From: Solirubrobacterales bacterium
GTDB taxonomy: Bacteria; Actinomycetota; Thermoleophilia; Solirubrobacterales; Solirubrobacteraceae
NCBI GenBank assembly: GCA_013696535.1
Contig: JACCYI010000354.1
Coordinates: forward strand, 1 to 5,124
Direction of reading: 5' to 3'
DNA length: 5,124 nucleotides
In this document: one piece after another, positions 1-4,812 of the stretch
Layout: each line of letters begins with the position of its first letter
How positions within the stretch are numbered: the first letter of the stretch is position 1
Made by a program: the position numbers and the translations under genes
Notes under the pieces: generated by a model
Seen by the model: only the letters and a program-made list of their open reading frames with translations
Told to the model about the DNA's origin: nothing
The model's database searches: none

Positions 1-988
1 GGTCGGTCTCGAAGGCGAGAATCTGCTGGATACGCAGCGACCACTGCTGATCCCACGGGCGCGGCAGGCCGAGCGCCTCGTTCCAGGCGGGCAGCTGCAC
101 GGCCCGCGCGCGGGCGTCGCGGCCCAGGGTCACCGCCAGCGCCTCGAGCACGATGCGCTGCACGTTGTTCTCGGGCTGGCTCTCGGTCAGGCCGAGTGAG
201 TTGACCTGCACGCCGTAGCGGAAGCGCAGGTGCTTGGGGTCGGTGACGCCGTAGCGCTCGCGGCCGAGCTCCTCCCACAGCACGCCCATCGCCCGCAGCT
301 TGGCGTGCTCCTCGACGAAGCGGACCCCCGCGTTGACGAAGAAGGAGATGCGTCCGAACACCGCGCCCATGCGCTCCTGCGGCACCCGCTCGCGGACGGC
401 GTCCAGGACGGCCTGCGCGTTGGCCATGGCGTAGGCGATCTCCTGCACGGGCGTCGCGCCCGCCTCCTGCAGGTGGTAGGAGCAGATGTTGATCGGGTTC
501 CACCTGGGGATCTCCTCGACCGTGTAAGCGATCATGTCGGCGATCAGCCGCATGCTCGGGCCGGGCGGGAACGCGTAGGTGCCGCGGGCCAGGAACTCCT
601 TGATGATGTCGTTCTGGGTCGTGCCCGAGAGCGCGGCGGCGTCCACGCCCCGCTCCTCGGCGGCCACCACGTAGAGCGCCAGCAGCCAGGCCGCCGTGGC
701 GTTGATCGTCATCGACGTGTTCATGGCGTCCAGCGGGATGCCGTCCATGAGCGTGCGCATGTCGCCGCGATGGGCGACCGGCACGCCGACCTTGCCCACC
801 TCGCCGCGAGCGAGCTCGTGATCGGCGTCGTAGCCCGTCTGGGTCGGCAGGTCGAAGGCCACCGACAGCCCGGTCTGCCCCTTCTCGAGGTTCGAGCGAT
901 ACAGCGCGTTGGACTTCTCCGCCGTGGAGTGACCGGCGTAGGTCCGCATCATCCAGGGCCGGTCGCGCTCTGCCAGGCGGTGGCTCAT
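1..988 (-). CDS. ecm: Ethylmalonyl-CoA mutase (Ecm/MeaA type), N-terminal part, cut by window edge
   Basis: Coenzyme B12-dependent carbon-skeleton mutase that likely converts (2R)-ethylmalonyl-CoA to (2S)-methylsuccinyl-CoA in the cytosolic ethylmalonyl-CoA pathway. I translated 329 codons from the ATG at 988-986; the frame runs off base 1. The visible part is the substrate-binding TIM-barrel half; the C-terminal cobalamin-binding domain would lie outside, as full-length members have roughly 650-670 residues. Landmarks are RTYAGHSTAEKSNALYR (15-31), FDLPTQTGYD (45-54), TTQND (123-127), PSMR (144-147), CSYHLQEAGATP (169-180) and QVNSLGLTESQPENN (261-275). By alignment from memory with methylmalonyl-CoA mutase, Tyr17, Gln125, Arg147, Tyr171 and His172 match its active-site Tyr, Gln, Arg and Tyr-His. 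The YAGHST and NPINICSYH wording and the AWNEALGLPRPWDQQWSLR segment (301-319) resemble MeaA/Ecm rather than classical methylmalonyl-CoA mutase. A nearby ccr gene supports this. The start has no clear Shine-Dalgarno but has a TAGAAT box 7 bases upstream. Substrate assignment over methylmalonyl- or isobutyryl-CoA mutase is strong but inferred. Confidence 0.9.
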   Translation of the reverse strand, partial: MSHRLAERDRPWMMRTYAGHSTAEKSNALYRSNLEKGQTGLSVAFDLPTQTGYDADHELARGEVGKVGVPVAHRGDMRTLMDGIPLDAMNTSMTINATAAWLLALYVVAAEERGVDAAALSGTTQNDIIKEFLARGTYAFPPGPSMRLIADMIAYTVEEIPRWNPINICSYHLQEAGATPVQEIAYAMANAQAVLDAVRERVPQERMGAVFGRISFFVNAGVRFVEEHAKLRAMGVLWEELGRERYGVTDPKHLRFRYGVQVNSLGLTESQPENNVQRIVLEALAVTLGRDARARAVQLPAWNEALGLPRPWDQQWSLRIQQILAFETD

Positions 989-995
989 GGGGCGG

Positions 996-1001
996 ATTCT
1001 A
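996..1001 (-). promoter_or_regulatory. Candidate -10 box of ecm (TAGAAT), leaderless start
   Basis: The minus strand reads TAGAAT, one mismatch from TATAAT, ending 7 bases before the ecm ATG. With normal -10 to +1 spacing, transcription would begin at or next to the A of the ATG, giving a leaderless mRNA, which is common in actinobacteria. No purine-rich ribosome-binding site precedes the ATG, which fits. I see no convincing -35 hexamer 16-18 bases further upstream, so this remains a prediction. Confidence 0.4.
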
Positions 1002-1040
1002 CGGAGCGCGGCCTTCAATACCCTGCCGCGCATGGCCGAC

Positions 1041-1044
1041 GAGG
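1041..1044 (+). promoter_or_regulatory. Probable ribosome-binding site (GAGG) choosing the hydrolase start at 1050
   Basis: GAGG lies 5 bases before the ATG at 1050, the best-placed Shine-Dalgarno-like sequence among the in-frame starts at 987, 1032 and 1050. It falls in codons that would be read as Asp-Glu-Asp if the start at 1032 were used, so it is suggestive only. Confidence 0.4.
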
Positions 1045-1049
1045 ACGGG

Positions 1050-1901
1050 ATGATCGAGATCGACCTCGAGCACTGCGGTGTGCCGCGGGCGATCTGCTGC
1101 TTCGTCGCCCCGGACGAGGGTTGGCTGGTCGATCCGGGCCCGGAGTCCACGATCGAGACGCTGCTGGCGGGGCTGCCGGCCGGCTGGTCGCCCGAGCGGA
1201 TCCTGCTCACCCACATCCACTTCGACCACGCCGGGGCGACCGGCCGGCTGCTCGAGCGCTTCCCCGGCGCGGAGGTGTGGGTCCACGAGGTCGGCGCGCC
1301 GCACCTGATCGACCCGGGGCGTCTGGTCAAGAGCGCCCGCCGGATCTACGGCGAGGACTTCGACCGCCTCTGGGGCGCCGTGGTCCCCGTGCCCGAGGCG
1401 CGCGTGCGCATCCTCGCGGGCGACGAGTCCATCGACGGCTGGGAGGTCGCCTACACGCCCGGTCACGCGCGCCACCACGTCGCCTACCTGCACGGCGCCA
1501 GCGCGACCGCGTTCTGCGGCGATGTCGCCGGCGTCCGCATCCTCGACGGCCCAGTGTTCCCGCCGACGCCGCCGCCGGACGTCGACGTCGACGCCTGGCA
1601 CGAGTCCATCCGGCGCCTCGTGGCCTGGGAGCCCAAGGCGCTCGCGATCACCCACTTCGGGCGCTTCTGGGATGTCGCCAGCCAGCTCGAGTCCCTGGGT
1701 GGCACCATGGACGAGTTCGCCGCGCTGGCCCGCGACACCAACGAGAACACCTACGCGACGGCCGTCCGCGGGTGGATCGACGAGCGCACGAGCGGCCCGC
1801 TCTCCAAGGCCGCCTACGAGCGGGCCAACCCGCCCGAGACGCTCCACGCGGGGCTGGCCCGGTACTGGAGCAAGCGCGGGGATAGGTTCGAGAGCCAGTG
1901 A
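1050..1901 (+). CDS. Metallo-beta-lactamase-fold hydrolase
   Basis: Soluble binuclear-metal hydrolase of the metallo-beta-lactamase superfamily; substrate unknown, with glyoxalase II-like thioester or ester hydrolysis the most general expectation. Counting from the ATG at 1050 (283 residues), I see LVDPGP (26-31, beta strand and turn), the metal motif HIHFDH (55-60), TPGH (136-139) with the third-site His, CGD (156-158) with the bridging Asp, and THFG (201-204) with the last His. All expected ligands are present, so it should be active. Residues from about 215 onward form a helical C-terminal extension ending in WSKRGDRFESQ. Starts at 987 and 1032 are also open in frame; 1050 is preferred because of an upstream GAGG and because homologues as I recall them begin near MIEIDL. 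The 987 start would overlap the divergent ecm start codon. Its stop overlaps the start of the clpS-like gene, so both are probably one transcript. Neighbouring CoA-ester enzymes make an acyl-CoA-related role possible but unproven. Confidence 0.85.
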   Translation: MIEIDLEHCGVPRAICCFVAPDEGWLVDPGPESTIETLLAGLPAGWSPERILLTHIHFDHAGATGRLLERFPGAEVWVHEVGAPHLIDPGRLVKSARRIYGEDFDRLWGAVVPVPEARVRILAGDESIDGWEVAYTPGHARHHVAYLHGASATAFCGDVAGVRILDGPVFPPTPPPDVDVDAWHESIRRLVAWEPKALAITHFGRFWDVASQLESLGGTMDEFAALARDTNENTYATAVRGWIDERTSGPLSKAAYERANPPETLHAGLARYWSKRGDRFESQ

Positions 1902-2185
1902 GCCAGACGATCGAGAAGCCCCGCGTCGGTGGTCCGGGAACCGGCCTGGGTCCGTCCTGGAACGTGATCGTGGTCAACGACAACCACAACACGTTCGAGG
2001 GCGTGGCAGCCGCGCTGGCCCGTCACGTCCCGGGCGTCGACCTCAACGGCGGCTACGCGATCGCCGAGCGCATCCACCGCGCGGGGCTGGCGATCGTGTG
2101 GACCGGGCACAAGGAGCTCGCAGAGCACTACTGGGAGCTGCTGCGCGACGAGGGGCTGACCATGGCCCCGCTCGAATCGGCCTGA
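1898..2185 (+). CDS. clpS: ClpS-domain protein (Clp protease adaptor-like, divergent)
   Basis: A 95-residue protein made almost entirely of a ClpS domain. Classical ClpS binds N-degron substrates and the N-domain of ClpA or ClpC, passing them to ClpP. Residues 1-20 are a Gly/Pro-rich tail; the domain starts at WNVIVVNDNHNTFEGV (21-36), the counterpart of the E. coli VILVNDDYTPMEFV segment. AERIH (56-60) ends in the conserved His (E. coli His66), followed by GLAIVWTGHKELAEHYWELL (63-82) and GLTMAPLE. Asn27, Asp28 and His60 of the degron pocket are kept, but the second Asp is Asn29, the Thr is Asn31 and the gate Met is Phe33. Substrate preference may therefore differ, or the protein may do another job. 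The start is GTG at 1898, sharing GTGA with the stop of the hydrolase gene, which indicates translational coupling. It differs clearly from the M. tuberculosis-type ClpS as I recall it, so it may be a second paralogue. The domain call is firm; adaptor function is inferred. Confidence 0.85.
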   Translation: MSQTIEKPRVGGPGTGLGPSWNVIVVNDNHNTFEGVAAALARHVPGVDLNGGYAIAERIHRAGLAIVWTGHKELAEHYWELLRDEGLTMAPLESA

Positions 2186-2190
2186 CGCCG

Positions 2191-2207
2191 GCCGGGTCGC
2201 GCCCGGC
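2191..2207. terminator. Short GC-rich hairpin between convergent genes
   Basis: GCCGGG (2191-2196) and CCCGGC (2202-2207) form a perfect 6-bp stem around a 5-base loop, TCGCG. It sits in the 31-base gap between the stop codons of the clpS-like gene (2185) and the ABM-like gene (2217), so it could serve both directions. No T-run follows on either strand, so it is at best a weak or non-canonical terminator. Confidence 0.4.
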
Positions 2208-2216
2208 TCTGGCGGC

Positions 2217-2555
2217 CTACGCCACCGTGTCGATGTCGCCGACGTCGACGGCCCCCGGCAGCGCGCCCTCGGCGGTGAGGTCCTGGGCGGCGTAGAGGAT
2301 CGGCACCTGAAACCAGCTCTGGTGCACGGTCCTGAAGCGGATGAACTCGGGGCCCTCCCAGTAGGCGACCCAGTCCTGCTTGCGCGCGAAGTCCGAGATC
2401 TGCACGAAGCGGTAGCGGTCGTCGTGGGAGCGGTAGACCGCGTAGTGGCTCGCGCCGTAACGCAGGGCGATCGGGGCGATCTCGCTCAGGGCGGCTTCCA
2501 GCTTGTCGGCGCGGAAGCCCGTGGCGTACCAGGGGACGTGGACGGAGTAGTTCAT
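2217..2555 (-). CDS. Small ABM-like (ferredoxin-fold) protein downstream of ccr, function unknown
   Basis: A 112-residue cytosolic protein of unknown function. Its pattern looks like a dimeric alpha-beta barrel domain (antibiotic-biosynthesis-monooxygenase type): a first strand MNYSVHVPWYA (1-11), a helix DKLEAALSEIAPIALRYG (17-34), strands SHYAVYRSHDD and YRFVQISDF (36-56), an aromatic-rich segment KQDWVAYWEGPEFIRFR (59-75) and a final strand WFQVPILYAAQDL (81-93). Residues 94-112 are a Gly/Ala/Asp tail, probably disordered. There is no signal peptide or membrane segment. Only three bases separate its ATG from the ccr stop, and GGAG (2567-2564) sits 8 bases before the ATG inside the last ccr codons, so it is almost certainly co-transcribed with ccr. 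That suggests a role linked to crotonyl-CoA carboxylation or its flux, but such small domains also act as oxygenases or as dimer modules, and I see no motif that decides. Confidence 0.8.
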   Translation of the reverse strand: MNYSVHVPWYATGFRADKLEAALSEIAPIALRYGASHYAVYRSHDDRYRFVQISDFARKQDWVAYWEGPEFIRFRTVHQSWFQVPILYAAQDLTAEGALPGAVDVGDIDTVA

Positions 2556-2558
2556 CGT

Positions 2559-3815
2559 TCAGGCTCCGACTTCGGCGTGGATGGCGCCGGGACCTTCGGC
2601 CGAGCGGCCTAGGCCCTCCTCGGCGGCGCCGACGAGGATGGCGATCTTGCCCGAGTGCTTGTTGTCGCGCATCAGCTGGTGGGCCTCGGCGACGCCGTCG
2701 AAGCTCAGCGTGCGCCAGAGGACCGGACGGATCTGCCCGCTCTCGATGAGCTCGTTGGCCTTCGTGCACTCGTAGGCGTTGGCGAAGTGGGAGCCCAGGA
2801 TCTCCTTCTGCTTCATCCACAGGTAGCGGACGTCGAAGTCGAGGTTGAACCCCGTGGTGCCCGCGCAGATCACGACCTTCCCGAACGGCTTGACCGTCAG
2901 GACCGAGGTGGGGAACGTCTGCTGCCCGACGTGCTCGAAGACGACGTCGGGCGCGTCGCCCAGCAGCGCGCGCACGCGAGCTCCGAACGCGCGGGAGACC
3001 TTGAAGCGCGCCTTCTCCTCCTCGGGCGTCTCGCCTCCCTTGCGCATCATCCCGCTGAACTCGTTGCGGTCGATGTGGCCTGCGGCGCCGAGCTGCTCGA
3101 CCAGGGCGCCCTTCTCCGGGTTGGAGACGACGCCGACGGACGTTGCGCCGGCGGCCTTGCAGATCTGGGTGGCGAAGACGCCCAGGCCCCCTGCGGCGCC
3201 CCAGATCAGGACCTTGGAGCCAGCCCGGATCTGCGCGCGGGTGATGAGCATGCGCCAGGCGGTGAAGTACACCAGCCCATAGGAGGCGGCCTCTTCCCAG
3301 CTCAGTGCGGGCGGCTTGGGCAGCAGCTGCTGGGCCTGGACCTTCGTGAACTGCGCGAACGAGCCCCACGTCGTCTCATAGCCCCAGATCCTCTGGGAGG
3401 GGGCGGCCATGGGGTCGAGCCCGTGGACCTCGACGTCCTCGTAGGAGGCCTGGTTGCAGTGGACGACGACCTCGTCGCCGGGGGCCCAGCGCGTGACGCC
3501 CGGACCGACCTTCCACACGACACCCGCGGCATCCGAACCGCCGATGTGGTGCCCGAACTCCGGGTGGTCGCCGTACTTCATGACCGAGACGGGCTCGCCG
3601 AGCGCGGCCCAGACGTTGTTGTAGTTCACGCCGGCGGCCATGACGCGGACGATGACCTCGAAGGCGGCGGGCCCGGGGACGTCCACCTCCTCGAGCTGGA
3701 AGGCGTCGCGCGGCTCGCCGAAGCGCTCGGGCCGGATCACCCAGGCCGCCATCGACTTCGGGAGCTCGCCCGGCTCGGTGACCACGCGCGTGACGTCTGT
3801 GAGATCCACTGCCAT
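2559..3815 (-). CDS. ccr: Crotonyl-CoA carboxylase/reductase
   Basis: NADPH-dependent medium-chain dehydrogenase/reductase family enzyme that reductively carboxylates crotonyl-CoA to (2S)-ethylmalonyl-CoA, the key step of the ethylmalonyl-CoA pathway; the same product also serves as a polyketide extender unit. The 418 residues are slightly short for Ccr (about 430-450). Landmarks: MAAWVIRPERFGEP (22-35), AGVNYNNVWAALGEP (61-75), GSDAAGVVWKVGPGV (93-107), the Ccr signature RIWGYETTWGSFAQF (142-156), LSWEEAASYGLVYFTAWR (171-188), the nucleotide-binding loop IWGAAGGLGVFA (204-215), FEHVGQQTF (293-301), RYLWMKQKEILGSHFANAYE (330-349) and HSGKIAILV (387-395). CO2-pocket residues known from the Kitasatospora setae enzyme (Asn81, Phe170, Glu171, His365) align with Asn66, Tyr146, Glu147 and His343, so only the Phe differs. 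The carboxylating activity is therefore expected, unlike plain enoyl reductases. The start is ATG at 3815, with TAGGAT 10 bases upstream and only a distant AGGA. It lies 20 bases behind corA and 3 bases ahead of the ABM-like gene; ecm is about 1.6 kb away on the same strand. Confidence 0.95.
   Translation of the reverse strand: MAVDLTDVTRVVTEPGELPKSMAAWVIRPERFGEPRDAFQLEEVDVPGPAAFEVIVRVMAAGVNYNNVWAALGEPVSVMKYGDHPEFGHHIGGSDAAGVVWKVGPGVTRWAPGDEVVVHCNQASYEDVEVHGLDPMAAPSQRIWGYETTWGSFAQFTKVQAQQLLPKPPALSWEEAASYGLVYFTAWRMLITRAQIRAGSKVLIWGAAGGLGVFATQICKAAGATSVGVVSNPEKGALVEQLGAAGHIDRNEFSGMMRKGGETPEEEKARFKVSRAFGARVRALLGDAPDVVFEHVGQQTFPTSVLTVKPFGKVVICAGTTGFNLDFDVRYLWMKQKEILGSHFANAYECTKANELIESGQIRPVLWRTLSFDGVAEAHQLMRDNKHSGKIAILVGAAEEGLGRSAEGPGAIHAEVGA
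2564..2567 (-). promoter_or_regulatory. Ribosome-binding site (GGAG) of the ABM-like gene
   Basis: On the minus strand GGAG lies 8 bases before the ATG at 2555, inside the closing codons of ccr. It supports translation of the small gene from the ccr transcript. It contrasts with the ecm, ccr and corA starts, which lack a well-spaced Shine-Dalgarno. Confidence 0.5.
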
Positions 3816-3825
3816 CGGGAGCGCG

Positions 3826-3831
3826 ATCCTA
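3826..3831 (-). promoter_or_regulatory. Candidate -10 box of ccr (TAGGAT), near-leaderless start
   Basis: The minus strand reads TAGGAT ending 10 bases before the ccr ATG, which would put the first transcribed base about 2-4 bases before the start codon. The AGGA inside this box could instead be an over-distant Shine-Dalgarno (11 bases). No clear -35 is visible, because that region is coding sequence of corA. It would let ccr be transcribed independently of corA. Confidence 0.3.
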
Positions 3832-3840
3832 GTAGCTACT
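3831..3840. repeat. 10-bp perfect palindrome AGTAGCTACT before ccr
   Basis: AGTAGCTACT is its own reverse complement. It spans the corA stop codon (3836-3838) and touches the candidate ccr -10 box, a position where a dimeric regulator could act. A 10-bp palindrome is expected several times by chance in 5 kb, so function is unproven. Confidence 0.3.
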
Positions 3841-4765
3841 CGTCGAAGAACCCGCTGCGCACGAAGTAGACGACGAGCGCCGCGGCCGCCACGACCAGCC
3901 CGCCGACCGCGAAGGCGAAGAAGTCCGCAGCGGTCGTGATGCCATCGACCATCCAGCCGAAGTTCTGGCCGAAGAAGCCCGTCACGAACGTCAACGGCAG
4001 GAAGATCGTGGCGATCAGGGTGAGCTGCTTGGTGACCTGGTTGACGCGCTGGTCGACGGCCGACACGTGGAGGTCGAGCGCCCCTGCCAGCAGCTCCCGG
4101 CTCGAGTCGATGGTGTCGGAGATCTGCATGAGGTGGTCGTGGATGTCGCGGAAGTAGTCGTGGGCCTCGTCGATGTCCAGGCCCGGGAGGCGATCGATCG
4201 TGCCCCCGGCGGCGGCGAACATGTCGCGCTGGGGCACGACGACGTGGCGGAGGTGGACCAGGCGCTTGCGCAGGTCGAAGATGCGCGAGCGGATCTCCGG
4301 ATCTACGGAGCCGAACGCCTCCTCCTCGAGGGACTCGATCTTCTCCGAGAGCGCCTCGAGCGCGGGGAAGAAGGAGTCGGTGAGCGAGTCGAGCACGCGG
4401 TAGACGGCCTCTTCCTCCGAGCGCGCGGCGACCCGTGCGAGGCGCTGATGCGCGGCCGCCAGCGTCGCGCAGTGCCCATGGCGCAGGGTCACGATGACCT
4501 GTCCGGTGACGTAGCAGTGGATCTCGACGAGCTCGGCGGCGTCCATTCCGAAGAACACGATCAGGACGTGGTCGCCGTAGTCGTCGACCTTGGGGCGCTG
4601 GCCGAACTCGCGCGAGTCCTCCATGGCGAGCTCGTTGAAGCCGAAGAGCTCGCCGAGCTGCTCGACGACCCCGTCGTCGGTGGTGTGCAGATCGACCCAG
4701 AAGAACTCGTCGCGGGCGCGCAGCTCGGCGATGGCCTCGGGATCGAGGGAGGTGAGCGTCCGCAC
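3836..4765 (-). CDS. corA: CorA-family divalent-cation transporter with GQN in place of GMN
   Basis: Inner-membrane, pentameric CorA-type channel, usually for Mg2+ (also Co2+ or Ni2+); 309 residues, within the family range. A large cytosolic N-terminal domain (1-245) begins with FFWVDLHTTDD (21-31) and LAMEDSREFGQRPKVDDYGD (46-65), typical of the CorA alpha/beta domain, and continues into long charged helices (about 115-245, including LSEKIESLEEEAFG) that form the stalk. The first membrane helix is TLIATIFLPLTFVTGFF (249-265), followed by the pore-mouth signature GQNFGW (266-271), where family members normally carry GMN. The second helix is FFAFAVGGLVVAAAALVVYFV (282-302), followed by a short cytosolic tail RSGFFDE. 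The GTG at 4765 is the first possible start, because an in-frame stop lies at 4780-4778. There is no clear Shine-Dalgarno, and TAGCGT lies 9 bases upstream. The gene reads into ccr with a 20-base gap, so partial co-transcription is possible, but no metabolic link is obvious. Fold is certain; ion specificity is open because of the signature change. Confidence 0.9.
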   Translation of the reverse strand: MRTLTSLDPEAIAELRARDEFFWVDLHTTDDGVVEQLGELFGFNELAMEDSREFGQRPKVDDYGDHVLIVFFGMDAAELVEIHCYVTGQVIVTLRHGHCATLAAAHQRLARVAARSEEEAVYRVLDSLTDSFFPALEALSEKIESLEEEAFGSVDPEIRSRIFDLRKRLVHLRHVVVPQRDMFAAAGGTIDRLPGLDIDEAHDYFRDIHDHLMQISDTIDSSRELLAGALDLHVSAVDQRVNQVTKQLTLIATIFLPLTFVTGFFGQNFGWMVDGITTAADFFAFAVGGLVVAAAALVVYFVRSGFFDE

Positions 4766-4774
4766 GTCCGGGTC

Positions 4775-4780
4775 ACGCTA
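4775..4780 (-). promoter_or_regulatory. Candidate -10 box of corA (TAGCGT)
   Basis: The minus strand reads TAGCGT ending 9 bases before the GTG start, the same arrangement as the boxes before ecm and ccr. It fits only the TAnnnT part of the consensus and has no clear -35, so it is weak alone; its value is in the repeated spacing. Confidence 0.22.
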
Positions 4781-4812
4781 AGGGGCGCTCCGGACGGTTC
4801 CGCGCGCGATGC

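Noticed and set aside
1008..1025. AT-richer TTCAATACC as a -10 box for the hydrolase-clpS unit
   Set aside because: Poor match to TATAAT and no -35; a promoter must exist nearby but I cannot place it.
1578..1591. GACGTC/GTCGAC repeats forming a short palindromic run
   Set aside because: Explained by Asp-Val-Asp-Val-Asp codons in the hydrolase; no sign of a regulatory or repeat element.
230..1885. Very long plus-strand open frame (551 codons)
   Set aside because: It runs antisense to ecm and then out of frame across the hydrolase. The protein is dominated by Arg, Gly, Ala and His with no recognisable domain, as expected for a high-GC shadow frame.
2128..3369. Minus-strand frame of 413 codons overlapping ccr and the ABM-like gene
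   Set aside because: It overlaps both genes in another frame and is almost all Arg, Pro, Gly and Ala; no domain.
2655..3869. Long plus-strand open frame (404 codons) opposite ccr
   Set aside because: It is antisense to a clearly recognisable Ccr and has low-complexity Leu/Gly/Asp/Val composition; shadow frame.
4775..4801. GGAAC followed about 19 bases later by CGTGA on the minus strand, like an ECF-sigma promoter for corA
   Set aside because: Spacing is longer than usual and the -10 part is poor; a GGAAC alone is common by chance.
4791..4802. CGGA-CGGT-TCCG hairpin in the gap before corA
   Set aside because: Only a 4-bp stem with mismatched flanks and no T-run; too weak to call a terminator.
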